A DNA stretch of 64,000 bases from Flavobacterium sp. GT3R68 (GCF_007109225.1 NZ_VJZK01000002.1:372001-436000); one strand, 5' to 3'. Positions 19,548 to 28,688 are shown, counted from the stretch's first letter. Translations and numbers: made by a program. The notes: generated by a model not told the origin, from the sequence alone.

Positions 19548-19586
19548 ATTAGGAAATTTGGCACAACTAACAAAAAATCATTAACA

Positions 19587-22500
19587 ATGAAATCAAAATT
19601 TAAGATTTTCTTAGCATCGATACTGATGCTGTTTGTGCAGATGAGTTTTGCACAAGAAAAGACTGTTTCTGGTATTGTCACTGACCAAAACGGATTACCT
19701 ATTCCAGGAGTGAATGTCCTTCTAAAAGGGGCGACCACCGGAACTCAAACTGATTTTGATGGTAATTTTAAAATGGTTGCCGACCAGGGCCAGATATTAG
19801 TATTCAGTTATCTTGGTCTGCAAACAAAAGAAGTGGCAGCAACATCTAACATGAAAGTCCAAATGAAGGACGACGCAGTTGAACTCGAAGGGGTCGTTGT
19901 AACGGCTTTAGGTATTAAAAGAGAGAAAAAAGCTTTAGGATACGCTTCACAAAAGCTTGAGGGAAGTGATCTCAATCAAACCCCAACCAATAACTTTATA
20001 AACAATTTAGCAGGTAAAGTTGCCGGCCTGGAAATTAGAAAAAATGCTAATTTTGGTGGCTCCAGTAATATCGTGTTGAGAGGTACGAAAAGTATAACGG
20101 GAAACAACCAAGCTTTAATGGTAGTTGATGGTGTGCCAATTAACAACGCCAATTTAAATACAGCAGATGCCGGAAAAGGAAGAGACGGATTTGATTTTGG
20201 AAACTCCGCTTCTGATATTGACCCAAATAGTATCGAATCTTTAACAGTCCTTAAAGGGGCTGCAGCGACAGCTTTATACGGCAGTCAGGCGTCTAATGGC
20301 GCGATAATGATTACCACTAAAAAAGGAAAACAAAACACAGGTCTGGGCATTACGTTCAGTTCAACCACTTCTACAGGAATGTATGACAAGGACACTTTTC
20401 CCAAGTACCAAAAAACATACGGACAAGGATATGCCGGACCGGACAGTTTTATACCTGCAGATGTAAATGGGGATGGCGTTGATGATTTGCTGGCTCCATC
20501 AGGAGATGATGCATCTTATGGAAATGCCTTTGATCCCGCTTTGATGGTATATCAATGGAATGCATTTGTTGAAGGAAATCCTAATTTCGGTCAACCAACT
20601 TCTTGGGTGGCGGCAAAAAATGATCCTGGAAAATTTTTCCAAAATTCACTTGGAGTTGTTAACAGTCTTAATTTAAATGGAGGAGATGACAAATCTACTT
20701 TTAATTTTGGTTTTGCAAACAACTACGAAACCGGAATATTACCTAACAGTAGGTTAAACAGAAATAATTTAAATGGTAATTTTTCAAGAAAGTTATCTGA
20801 AAAATTAAATGTTGCCGCTTTTTTAACTTTCACAGATCAATCTACTGTTGGTAGAAACAATGTGGGATATGGGGACAACTTGATGGGAAGCTTCCGACAA
20901 TGGTGGCCGGTAAATGTTGATATCAAAGAATTACAGCAAGAATATTTCAGAAACCATCAAAATGTTACATGGAATATGGCTGATCCAACAGGGGGAGACT
21001 TATCGCCAGCATTTTGGAACAACCCATACTGGGACAGATATCAAAATTACTCTTCTGATGAAAGAACCCGAATTATTACTGGTGGTAATATAAGTTATGA
21101 TCTTACTAAAGATTTGAATGTTTTAGGTCGCGTTACAGTCGACACATCGAATGATAGACAAGAAATGCGCAAAGCTGTCGGCAGTCACGCAGAAGAATTC
21201 GGCCTGAGTCAATTAGATGAAACCTCCGGATACAATCTTTATACTCGGAGTTTCCTACAAACAACTTATGATTTTCTAGCTACATACGATTTTAAATTAA
21301 ATGACGATTTTGGAGCTAAACTTTTAGGAGGAACTTCATTTATCAAAGCAAAAGTTGACGAATTTGAAGGCTCGACCACTGGCGGATTAGCAGCACCTAA
21401 TTTATATACTCTGGCAAATTCGAACGTATTTGTTGCTCCTGTAGAAGAAGAGTACAATTATGAAAAATTTGGGGTATTCGGTCAACTTTCTTTGGATTTC
21501 AAAAAAACTTTATATTTAGAAGGTTCATACAGACTGGATAACACAACTGCATTACATCCAAATCACGATAATTACTCTTACTATTCTATCGGCGCCAGCT
21601 TTTTATTTTCAGAAATATTCAAAAAAGATTGGCTTGATTTAGGTAAATTAAGAGCTAGTTATGCCGAAGTTGGAAATGACCCGGCAAACGGGAGACTTGG
21701 GGCAAGGCTGAATAATGGATTAGTAGGCAGCAATCCTACTTTTGGAAATAGTGCAGTTTTTGTTGAATATGACAAACTGAGAAATGAAAACCAAAAGTCC
21801 TGGGAATTTGGATTGGAAGCAGCGCTGCTCAACAGGAGGTTTAATTTCGATATGTCAGTATACAAAACAAATACCTTCAATCAGGTTATCAATGTACCTC
21901 AATCTTCATCAACCGGTTATGCAAGCTCACAAATTAATGCAGGTGAGCTTCAAAACCAAGGGATTGAAGTTGCTCTATCCGGGTACCCAGTTAAAAATAA
22001 AAATTTTCAATGGATGATTGGGGTTAACTGGTCTAAAAATGAGAATGAATTAATTAAATTAGATGAAGGCAGATCAAACCTGCAATTAGCAACTTTCCAA
22101 AGTGGGGTTTCTTTAAATGCGACGGTAGGACAACCTTATGGGACACTACGAGGTTCGGATTTCGTATATGATGCCAATGGCAACAAAGTAATTGACGAAG
22201 ATGGATTTTACGTAACTGAGGATGACAAAGTATTGGGTGATATTCAAGCAGATTGGATTGCTGGTATAACCAATAGAATTACCTATAAAAACCTTTCATT
22301 TAATTTTCTTATTGACATTAAAAAAGGAGGTGATTTATTCTCACTTGATCAGGAATACGGTCAGTATACGGGTGTATTAGCTGGTTCAGATGGAAATAAT
22401 GACTTAGGGAACCCAATTAGAGATCCATTAACTGGCGGTCCTGACAGTGGTGGTGTGATTTTGGATGGAGTGTTTGAAGATGGAACTCCTAACGACATTA

Positions 22501-22814
22501 GAATCGATGCTTCAACAGCTGGGGCCGCATTTGGTAGTGGGGCTGCACCTAATAAAGCATTTATATACGATGCTTCATATGTAAAACTTAGAGAAGTTGG
22601 ATTGACCTATACTGTGCCATTAAAACTATTAGAGAGAACCGCTATTAAAGGAATGTCAGTTAGTTTCTTAGGTAATAATCTATGGATCATTGATAAAAAA
22701 CTTCCATTTGCTGATCCAGAAGCTGGTACATCATCAGGTAATATTCAAGGATATCAGTCGGGAGTTATGCCCTCTGAAAAAGTTTATTCGTTTAACGTTA
22801 AAGTAAATTTCTAA
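19587..22814 (+). CDS. SusC/RagA-family TonB-dependent outer membrane receptor
   Basis: Outer membrane transporter that works with a SusD lipoprotein to import oligosaccharides or peptides using TonB energy. The 1,075 residues start with a signal peptide (MKSKFKIFLASILMLFVQMS), then a carboxypeptidase-regulatory-like domain (about 25-105, VSGIVTDQNGLPIPGVNVLL). Next come a plug domain (about 115-245, with VLRGTKSITGNNQALMVVDG and VLKGAAATALYGSQASNGAI) and a long beta-barrel ending in Phe. The SusD gene starts 1 base after the stop. No glycosidase or regulator is nearby, so the substrate cannot be named. Confidence 0.95.
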   Translation: MKSKFKIFLASILMLFVQMSFAQEKTVSGIVTDQNGLPIPGVNVLLKGATTGTQTDFDGNFKMVADQGQILVFSYLGLQTKEVAATSNMKVQMKDDAVELEGVVVTALGIKREKKALGYASQKLEGSDLNQTPTNNFINNLAGKVAGLEIRKNANFGGSSNIVLRGTKSITGNNQALMVVDGVPINNANLNTADAGKGRDGFDFGNSASDIDPNSIESLTVLKGAAATALYGSQASNGAIMITTKKGKQNTGLGITFSSTTSTGMYDKDTFPKYQKTYGQGYAGPDSFIPADVNGDGVDDLLAPSGDDASYGNAFDPALMVYQWNAFVEGNPNFGQPTSWVAAKNDPGKFFQNSLGVVNSLNLNGGDDKSTFNFGFANNYETGILPNSRLNRNNLNGNFSRKLSEKLNVAAFLTFTDQSTVGRNNVGYGDNLMGSFRQWWPVNVDIKELQQEYFRNHQNVTWNMADPTGGDLSPAFWNNPYWDRYQNYSSDERTRIITGGNISYDLTKDLNVLGRVTVDTSNDRQEMRKAVGSHAEEFGLSQLDETSGYNLYTRSFLQTTYDFLATYDFKLNDDFGAKLLGGTSFIKAKVDEFEGSTTGGLAAPNLYTLANSNVFVAPVEEEYNYEKFGVFGQLSLDFKKTLYLEGSYRLDNTTALHPNHDNYSYYSIGASFLFSEIFKKDWLDLGKLRASYAEVGNDPANGRLGARLNNGLVGSNPTFGNSAVFVEYDKLRNENQKSWEFGLEAALLNRRFNFDMSVYKTNTFNQVINVPQSSSTGYASSQINAGELQNQGIEVALSGYPVKNKNFQWMIGVNWSKNENELIKLDEGRSNLQLATFQSGVSLNATVGQPYGTLRGSDFVYDANGNKVIDEDGFYVTEDDKVLGDIQADWIAGITNRITYKNLSFNFLIDIKKGGDLFSLDQEYGQYTGVLAGSDGNNDLGNPIRDPLTGGPDSGGVILDGVFEDGTPNDIRIDASTAGAAFGSGAAPNKAFIYDASYVKLREVGLTYTVPLKLLERTAIKGMSVSFLGNNLWIIDKKLPFADPEAGTSSGNIQGYQSGVMPSEKVYSFNVKVNF

Positions 22815-22815
22815 T

Positions 22816-24252
22816 ATGAAAAAGCTATTTTCAATCGTAACGCTGTTAGTGCTACTAACAAGTTGCAATAACAACACTGAAGACTTCAACAATAATGAAG
22901 ATGCTTCATATAATGTGCCAGCCGAAACTTTATTCACCAATTCTCAATTAGAGTTGGTAAATCAAATGACTACTCCAAGTGTCAACTTAAATCCATTTCG
23001 TTTTTTCTCCCAATATTGGGCGCAAACTACATATAATGATGAATCAAGATATAGATTGACTACCCGAAAAGTATCGGATAATCATTGGGATGCATTGTAC
23101 CGAAATGTGCTTGGAAATTTAGAATCAGCTAAAGATGTAATAACTACAGAGAGTGCTTCAGTCGAGCAGCAGAATAAACTTGCTATCATCGAGATTCTTC
23201 AGGTATACACCTTTCAGATTTTAGTTGATACTTATGGCGATATTCCCTATACTGATGCTTTGACTTTACCTGCTATAAAATTACCTCGTTATGATGATGA
23301 TGCAACCATCTATCCAAAATTAATAACCAGATTGGACGCTGCTATCGCTAATCTTGACGATACAGAAGGATCTTTTATCACAGGAGATGTTTTATTTAAT
23401 GGCGATGTCCAAAAATGGAAACTGTTTGCAAATACACTAAAGCTGAAATTAGGAATTAATTTATCTGATTTTGACCCAGCTTTAGCACAATCGACAGTCG
23501 AAGCTGCATACGCTGCGGGAGTGATATTAACGAATACTCAGAATGCTACCTTTAATTATCCTGCTGCTGCCCCTAATTACAATCCTATATATGGAGATTT
23601 AGAGGCCAGCAATAGAAATGATTTCGTTGCAGCTAACACTCTAGTTAATGTGATGAATACCTTAGATGATCCGCGCCGCGCGGTATACTTCAACGATGTA
23701 GACGATAGCGGAATTTATATTGGAGGGATTTATGGCGCTGCCAATAATGATTTCACGGCATTTTCTCAAATTGGTGACAAATTCAGAGCTGCCGACTTAC
23801 CTGCAGAGCTTTTCGAAGCGACTGAAGTTAATTTTTATTTAGCAGAAGCCGCAGCCAGAGGTTTCAATGTTGGAAACACTGCCGAATATTATTACAATAA
23901 TGCTATCCGATCTTCTTTTGAATACTGGGGTGTAGCAGGTGTTGATGCTTATTTACTAAAACCGGAAGTTGCCTATACAACTGCAACTGGAACATGGCAA
24001 CAAAAAATTGGAACACAGGCATGGATTGCACTTTTCAATAGAGGGTTTGAATCATGGAATTTCTACAGAAGATTAGACTTCCCGACACTAGTAGCGCCTG
24101 CAAATGCTGTAGCCGCTGCAAATGGTCAGGTACCTACTCGACTTACTTACCCTTCAACCGAACGTACTGTTAATGGTGAAAATTATCAGGCCGCTGTTAC
24201 TGCAATGGGCGAAGACAGACTAAGAGGTAATGTCTTTTGGGATGTAAACTAA
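22816..24252 (+). CDS. SusD/RagB-family nutrient-binding lipoprotein
   Basis: Surface lipoprotein that caps its SusC partner and binds substrate. The 478 residues start with a lipoprotein signal (MKKLFSIVTLLVLLTSC, Cys-17 lipidated), followed by the Asn/Asp-rich export stretch NNNTEDFNNNEDA typical of surface lipoproteins in this phylum. The helical SusD fold is suggested by VDTYGDIPYTDAL, LYRNVLGNLESAKD and WKLFANTLKLKLGIN. The length and motifs fit the SusD-like_2 type. It is translated directly behind SusC and ends the operon at a strong terminator. Confidence 0.93.
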   Translation: MKKLFSIVTLLVLLTSCNNNTEDFNNNEDASYNVPAETLFTNSQLELVNQMTTPSVNLNPFRFFSQYWAQTTYNDESRYRLTTRKVSDNHWDALYRNVLGNLESAKDVITTESASVEQQNKLAIIEILQVYTFQILVDTYGDIPYTDALTLPAIKLPRYDDDATIYPKLITRLDAAIANLDDTEGSFITGDVLFNGDVQKWKLFANTLKLKLGINLSDFDPALAQSTVEAAYAAGVILTNTQNATFNYPAAAPNYNPIYGDLEASNRNDFVAANTLVNVMNTLDDPRRAVYFNDVDDSGIYIGGIYGAANNDFTAFSQIGDKFRAADLPAELFEATEVNFYLAEAAARGFNVGNTAEYYYNNAIRSSFEYWGVAGVDAYLLKPEVAYTTATGTWQQKIGTQAWIALFNRGFESWNFYRRLDFPTLVAPANAVAAANGQVPTRLTYPSTERTVNGENYQAAVTAMGEDRLRGNVFWDVN

Positions 24253-24280
24253 AATTTGTTTTATTTGAGTTATTTCTTTA

Positions 24281-24311
24281 AACCATCCGCGTAGGCGGAT
24301 GGTTTTTTTTT
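24281..24311 (+). terminator. intrinsic terminator of the SusC/SusD operon
   Basis: A perfect 10-base stem, AACCATCCGC (24281-24290) with GCGGATGGTT (24295-24304), around the loop GTAG and followed by seven further T residues to 24311. It lies 28 bases after the SusD stop and runs straight into the promoter of the next gene. Confidence 0.9.
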
Positions 24312-24312
24312 A

Positions 24313-24320
24313 TAACTTTG
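24313..24320 (+). promoter_or_regulatory. -7 promoter element directly before the rlmB start
   Basis: TAACTTTG at 24313-24320 matches the Bacteroidota -7 consensus TAnnTTTG and ends only four bases before the ATG at 24325. With initiation a few bases after the -7 element, the transcript would begin at or very near the start codon. No TTG is found at the usual distance upstream, where the terminator stem lies. Confidence 0.55.
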
Positions 24321-24324
24321 CGCC

Positions 24325-25059
24325 ATGGAAAAAGAACACCTTATTTTTGGAATACGAGCAATAATTGAAGCCGTACAATCTGGCAAAGAAGTAGATAAAG
24401 TCTTCATTCAAAAAGACGCTTCAAGCGAATTAATGAAAGATTTGATGAAAGTGATGAAGCGCAATAACGTGAACTTCTCCTATGTTCCAGTTGAAAAACT
24501 GAACCGACTGACTCCAAACAACCACCAGGGCGCCGTCGCCAGTATTTCCCCTATCTCCTTTTTTGATTTAGAAACGCTGATCGAAACTGTACTGGAAAAT
24601 GGTAAAAAACCTCTTTTTCTAATTTTGGATCAAATTTCGGATGCGCGTAATTTTGGAGCTATCATAAGAACTGCAGAATGCACCGGTGTCAATGGAATCA
24701 TTGTCCAAAAAGCAGGTTCAGCACCTGTGAATGGCGATACCGTAAAAACCTCAGCAGGAGCTGTATTTAATATTCCTATCTGTAAAGTAGAACATATCAA
24801 AGATGCTATTTTCCTATTGCAGGGAAGCGGTATCAAAACCGTGGCCGCAACCGAAAAAACAGACCAAAATATTTATGACATCTCATTAAATGAACCTGTA
24901 GCGATTATAATGGGGTCGGAAGATCGCGGTGTAAATCCTTCTGTTCTTAAAATTGTGGATGAGAAAGCCAAATTACCAATGTTCGGTACTATCGGTTCTC
25001 TGAACGTTTCTGTGGCTTGCGGTGCCTTTTTATACGAAGCCGTTCGTCAAAGAAGTTAG
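24325..25059 (+). CDS. rlmB: SpoU/TrmH-family 23S rRNA (guanosine 2'-O-)-methyltransferase, RlmB-like
   Basis: SAM-dependent 2'-O-methyltransferase with the knotted SPOUT fold. In E. coli, RlmB methylates G2251 in the P loop of 23S rRNA. The 244 residues comprise an N-terminal substrate-binding domain (about 1-80) and the catalytic domain. Motif 1 is DARNFGAIIRTAECTGVNG, motif 2 is IIMGSEDRGVNPS and motif 3 is IGSLNVSVACGAFLYEAVR. It follows a terminator and may be leaderless. The family is certain; the exact nucleotide target is inferred. Confidence 0.88.
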   Translation: MEKEHLIFGIRAIIEAVQSGKEVDKVFIQKDASSELMKDLMKVMKRNNVNFSYVPVEKLNRLTPNNHQGAVASISPISFFDLETLIETVLENGKKPLFLILDQISDARNFGAIIRTAECTGVNGIIVQKAGSAPVNGDTVKTSAGAVFNIPICKVEHIKDAIFLLQGSGIKTVAATEKTDQNIYDISLNEPVAIIMGSEDRGVNPSVLKIVDEKAKLPMFGTIGSLNVSVACGAFLYEAVRQRS

Positions 25060-25080
25060 ACCCCCTAAAACACTAAATAT

Positions 25081-25446
25081 ATGAAAATGAAACATTTAAA
25101 ATCTTTGCTCGTTGCATTCATTCTCACAATATCTACACTCACTTTTTCCTTTGCGCAAGAAAAAAAGACAGCAATATCTGTAATTAAAACGAATATTTAT
25201 TGTGATCATTGCAAAGAATGTGAGACCTGTGGTAAAAATTTTCAAACGAAAATGTTGAAAATTTACGGTGTAAAGATGTACGAACTTGATGAAAAAGCAA
25301 TGACAATCACTGTTTATTATAATATTAAAAAAACAAATTTAGAAACTATAAAAAAGGAAATTTCTAAACTGGGTTATGATGCAGACGATATTAAAGCCGA
25401 TAGCAAAGCCTACGAAAATTTAGATAATTGCTGTAAAAAAGCATAA
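25081..25446 (+). CDS. secreted heavy-metal-associated (HMA) domain protein with a four-cysteine array
   Basis: Small exported protein of 121 residues, with a signal peptide ending at about AFA/FAQ-26. The mature part looks like a ferredoxin-fold HMA domain, with the metal loop at residues 41-51 (CDHCKECETCG) and the pattern IKKEISKLGYDADD near the C-terminal end of the fold. The ordinary GMxCxxC loop is replaced by a perfect CxxCxxCxxC series (C41, C44, C47, C50), and two more Cys lie near the end (DNCCKKA). Metal binding or a periplasmic chaperone role is inferred. It is 21 bases after rlmB, with its own terminator. Confidence 0.7.
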   Translation: MKMKHLKSLLVAFILTISTLTFSFAQEKKTAISVIKTNIYCDHCKECETCGKNFQTKMLKIYGVKMYELDEKAMTITVYYNIKKTNLETIKKEISKLGYDADDIKADSKAYENLDNCCKKA

Positions 25447-25481
25447 TCCTCTATAGATATACTCAAAATACAAATATTGTT

Positions 25482-25512
25482 AAAAACCGGAGCGAGAGTT
25501 TCGGTTTTTTTT
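25482..25512 (+). terminator. intrinsic terminator after the HMA-like gene
   Basis: AAAAACCG (25482-25489) pairs with CGGTTTTT (25502-25509), followed by Ts to 25512. It lies 36 bases after the stop codon. Confidence 0.75.
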
Positions 25513-25514
25513 AT

Positions 25515-25637
25515 GGATGTCATTCCCGCTATTGCATTTAAACCTTCATTACATTGCGGAGCTACCGGCGCAAATGAAATTCACTGAACACAAAATTAAA
25601 TAAACATTAGGTGAACTAACCGGGGCTATTGGAGCAA
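25515..25637 (-). repeat. modular intergenic repeat, copy A
   Basis: Read on the minus strand, it starts near ATTGCTCCAATAGCCCCGG and ends near GCAATAGCGGGAATGACATC. Its middle (25570-25615) is a 46-base module about 80 percent identical by eye to 57817-57863. The element overlaps the end of the rhomboid gene and supplies its last six codons and stop. See copies B (26546) and C (57792). Confidence 0.55.
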
Positions 25638-26419
25638 TCATTTTTTGGTTTATTATTTTTCTCTTTTTCGATTATTTCATAGACTACAGGCATATTCGAA
25701 ATATAATAATTATAAGGCGCCACATCCTGAAATTCTTCCAAGAATTCGTCTTTCGGCAAATTGACAAAATTGCCATGGGCATCAAACCGCTGTAAAAACT
25801 TATCCTGATCAGCATTGAAATCGGGCCGTTCCCAATCGTATTTAATCAGTTTTTTATATTCGGGTGTGCGGAAACCGACCGCAAAACCAAATCCGGTAAT
25901 TAATCCCGCCAAATGCCCTTCCCAGGAAATGCCTTCTTCAACATTGGGGAACACATACCAGACCAAGCTTCCATAAAAAGTTATCACCAGCAGCGAAAGC
26001 GCCACCAATCGATAATACTTGGTCATCATGCCTTTGAAAAAGATAAAACTGACCAGCACATAAATTAAACCGCTGGCTCCGATATGATAAGACTCCCGCC
26101 CTATTACCCAGGTCAGCAATCCGGAAACCAATATCCCAAATCCCAATATTTTAAAAGTGAGTTCCTTATAAAAAAAGCGCAGTGCTGCAATAAGAATTAG
26201 CAGCGGAATGGAATTGTTATATAAATGCTCAATGTTTCCGTGAATAAACGGACTGAAAAGCACGCCCCGTAATCCTTCGAACGTTCTGGGAAAAATACCC
26301 CATACGCCAAAATCTACATTAAAACGGTATTCAATCCAGAAAACGACCCACAACAGCAGTACGGAGAAGAAAGGCAATATCAAAACCGAAGGGGAAAATT
26401 GAAAATGATTGTCGTTCAT
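25616..26419 (-). CDS. rhomboid-family intramembrane serine protease
   Basis: Intramembrane protease that cleaves transmembrane substrates. The 267 residues have about six hydrophobic segments. The catalytic serine is in GASG (S116) and the partner histidine in WEGHLAGLITGFGF (H169). The HxxxN motif (HLYNN, residues 65-69) that stabilises the oxyanion is present. A cytoplasmic C-terminal tail of about 80 residues follows. The last residues (CSNSPG) and the stop are encoded by an intergenic repeat, so the tail end may be recently acquired. The substrate is unknown. Confidence 0.9.
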   Translation of the reverse strand: MNDNHFQFSPSVLILPFFSVLLLWVVFWIEYRFNVDFGVWGIFPRTFEGLRGVLFSPFIHGNIEHLYNNSIPLLILIAALRFFYKELTFKILGFGILVSGLLTWVIGRESYHIGASGLIYVLVSFIFFKGMMTKYYRLVALSLLVITFYGSLVWYVFPNVEEGISWEGHLAGLITGFGFAVGFRTPEYKKLIKYDWERPDFNADQDKFLQRFDAHGNFVNLPKDEFLEEFQDVAPYNYYISNMPVVYEIIEKEKNNKPKNDCSNSPG

Positions 26420-26545
26420 GGATTTTGGGAATTAAACAATTATTGTTTATTCTATCTCAAAAATATAACCAAACCAAAACAGGTGCTATTTTGTCAGTTA
26501 ACGTCAATTTTCATTACTAATTATCGTAATTCCTACAAAAAGTCC

Positions 26546-26605
26546 CTAGCCCTGATGGAGCTGATATCCCGCGTTTTTTTTACGCGGATAAAAGCGAGAG
26601 CAGGA
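26546..26605 (+). repeat. modular intergenic repeat, copy B
   Basis: Begins CTAGCCCTGATGGAGCTGAT, contains the hairpin ATCCCGCG (26565-26572) with CGCGGAT (26583-26589) around a T-rich loop, and ends with GCGAGAGCAGGA. The ends match copy C read on its minus strand (TTAGCCCTGAT... and ...GATAGCAGGATT), but the core is a different, shorter hairpin. It lies in the divergent gap between the rhomboid and rarA genes. Confidence 0.55.
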
Positions 26606-26670
26606 AAATGATTTGTTAAAATGCCAGAAATTACCGCTCCAAAAAATTAAAAAATCATTAATTTTACAAC

Positions 26671-27948
26671 ATGGAAGCACCTTTAGCAGAACGGATCCGT
26701 CCGCAGAAATTAGAAGATTACCTGAGTCAGCTGCACCTTGTAGGACCAAACGGCTCACTGACGCAGCAAATCGCGAAAGGGATTATTCCGTCCTTAATTT
26801 TCTGGGGACCGCCCGGAACCGGAAAAACGACGTTGGCGCAGATTATTGCGCAGGAATCCAAACGCCCTTTTTACATATTGAGCGCTATCAATTCTGGGGT
26901 AAAAGACATTCGCGATGTGATTGAAAAGGCAAAACAGAGTGGCGGGTTGTTTACCACAAAAAATCCAATATTATTTATTGATGAGATTCACCGATTCAGC
27001 AAATCGCAACAGGATTCGTTGTTGGCCGCAGTAGAGAAAGGATGGATTACTTTGATAGGCGCCACGACTGAAAATCCGAGTTTTGAGGTTATACCCGCTT
27101 TACTGTCGCGTTGTCAGGTGTACATCCTGAATCCGTTTTCGAGAGAAGATTTGGAAGCTTTATTGCAGCGCGCCATGACCCAGGATATGTTTTTGAAGGA
27201 GAAAAAAATTAATTTACATGAATCCGAAGCTTTAATGCGACTTTCCGGCGGCGATGGACGCAAGCTATTAAATATTTTTGAACTGGTCGTAAACGCATCC
27301 AATGAAGATGAAATTTTGATAACCAACGAGAAAGTTTTACAGTTGGTGCAGCAAAATACAGTTTTATATGACAAAACTGGTGAACAGCATTATGACATCG
27401 TTTCGGCATTTATAAAATCGATTCGGGGAAGTGATCCCAACGGAGCGGTCTATTGGCTGGCGAGGATGATTGAAGGTGGCGAAGATGTAAAATTCATAGC
27501 ACGCCGGATGCTAATTCTTTCCAGCGAAGATATCGGAAATGCGAATCCCACGGCTTTTATTATGGCCAACAATACCTTTCAGGCCGTGTCGACCATCGGT
27601 TATCCCGAAAGCCGGATTCTCCTGAGCCAATGTGCGGTTTATCTGGCGACATCACCAAAAAGCAATGCGAGTTACATGGCCATCAATCAGGCACAGCAAT
27701 TGGTCAAACAAACCGGCGATTTACCGGTGCCGATTCATCTGCGGAATGCGCCCACTAAATTAATGAAGGAATTGGGATATGGTGAGGAATACAAATATTC
27801 GCATGATTATGCCAATAATTTTGCTAATCAGGAATTTCTGCCCGACGCTCTTTCTGAAACGGTAATTTACAATCCCGGAAACAATTCAAGAGAAAACTCC
27901 ACACGTGAATTCCTTAAAAACCGTTGGAAAGATAAATACGGGTATTAA
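26671..27948 (+). CDS. rarA: replication-associated recombination protein RarA (MgsA)
   Basis: AAA+ ATPase of the clamp-loader clade, acting at stalled replication forks. The length of 425 residues is normal. Walker A is GPPGTGKT (residues 46-53) and Walker B is LFIDEIHRF (101-109). Sensor 1 is ATTENPSFE and the arginine finger lies in [10 protein letters not shown]. The C-terminal tetramerisation domain includes [20 protein letters not shown]. Its TAA overlaps by three bases with the stop codon of the convergent gene. Confidence 0.95.
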   Translation: MEAPLAERIRPQKLEDYLSQLHLVGPNGSLTQQIAKGIIPSLIFWGPPGTGKTTLAQIIAQESKRPFYILSAINSGVKDIRDVIEKAKQSGGLFTTKNPILFIDEIHRFSKSQQDSLLAAVEKGWITLIGATTENPSFEVIPALLSRCQVYILNPFSREDLEALLQRAMTQDMFLKEKKINLHESEALMRLSGGDGRKLLNIFELVVNASNEDEILITNEKVLQLVQQNTVLYDKTGEQHYDIVSAFIKSIRGSDPNGAVYWLARMIEGGEDVKFIARRMLILSSEDIGNANPTAFIMANNTFQAVSTIGYPESRILLSQCAVYLATSPKSNASYMAINQAQQLVKQTGDLPVPIHLRNAPTKLMKELGYGEEYKYSHDYANNFANQEFLPDALSETVIYNPGNNSRENSTREFLKNRWKDKYGY

Positions 27949-28688
27949 AATTTCACTTTAAAAGTTTCGGACATTAATTTGCCTCCCACATAGTATTCGA
28001 AAATCCAATCCGCATTTTTGAAATACAGAATTCCTTTTCCCTGATTGCCCTCAGCAATGTAAATTTCTTTTACAGAGGTATTGTAAATTTTTAAGACCAC
28101 TTTCGGGGCGCTGTCAATCAATTGGAATCCGTTTTCTATCGGTTGCGCAAACAAGGCAGCCCCACCATTCGAAGTATTGGCATTTACTGGAACCACTTCT
28201 TTTTTTATGGTCGCACCATCATTTGTGGTTTTCACCACTACAGTTTCCACGCTGGTCACCGAACCATTGTATTTATAGCCTAAAGCATCAAATGAACTGA
28301 AAGCTTCCCGGAGTGCCTGATTGTAGGCTATCTGGTATGCTTTTTCCTTGCTTTTTCCTTCTGCCGATGTAAACAAGACATTGTTTTTGCAGTCTTTCAG
28401 AACCACATTCAGTTTGGTCATAAACATTGTACCGTGGCTCTCCACGTCGACATATACCTTATTGCAATTCTGATCGGCCACTTCCGCAGGCAAAATATCA
28501 GTACCAAAATAGGTAACAAAACCATATTTTTCCATAAACATCTTGGTCATCGTATTCATCCGGTATTGATCCTTTTCTTTTAAAAAAGCGAATTTGGAAG
28601 GGACGATAGCATATTTATAATCGTTAATGGACTGCGAAAATCCAAGACCGGAAGTCAGCACTAAAAGCACTACTAAATATTTTTTCAT
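27945..28688 (-). CDS. exported protein of unknown function
   Basis: A 247-residue protein with a signal peptide (MKKYLVVLLVLTSGLGFSQS). No family was recognised. The central part (about 50-130) resembles a small domain with YVDVESHGTMFMTKLNVVLK and KEKAYQIAYNQALREAFSSF. This pattern of a paired strand and helix suggests a periplasmic or outer membrane-associated accessory protein. It follows the HAD gene with a 2-base gap, so the two are probably cotranscribed. Its stop overlaps that of rarA inside the palindrome TTAA. Confidence 0.75.
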   Translation of the reverse strand: MKKYLVVLLVLTSGLGFSQSINDYKYAIVPSKFAFLKEKDQYRMNTMTKMFMEKYGFVTYFGTDILPAEVADQNCNKVYVDVESHGTMFMTKLNVVLKDCKNNVLFTSAEGKSKEKAYQIAYNQALREAFSSFDALGYKYNGSVTSVETVVVKTTNDGATIKKEVVPVNANTSNGGAALFAQPIENGFQLIDSAPKVVLKIYNTSVKEIYIAEGNQGKGILYFKNADWIFEYYVGGKLMSETFKVKF

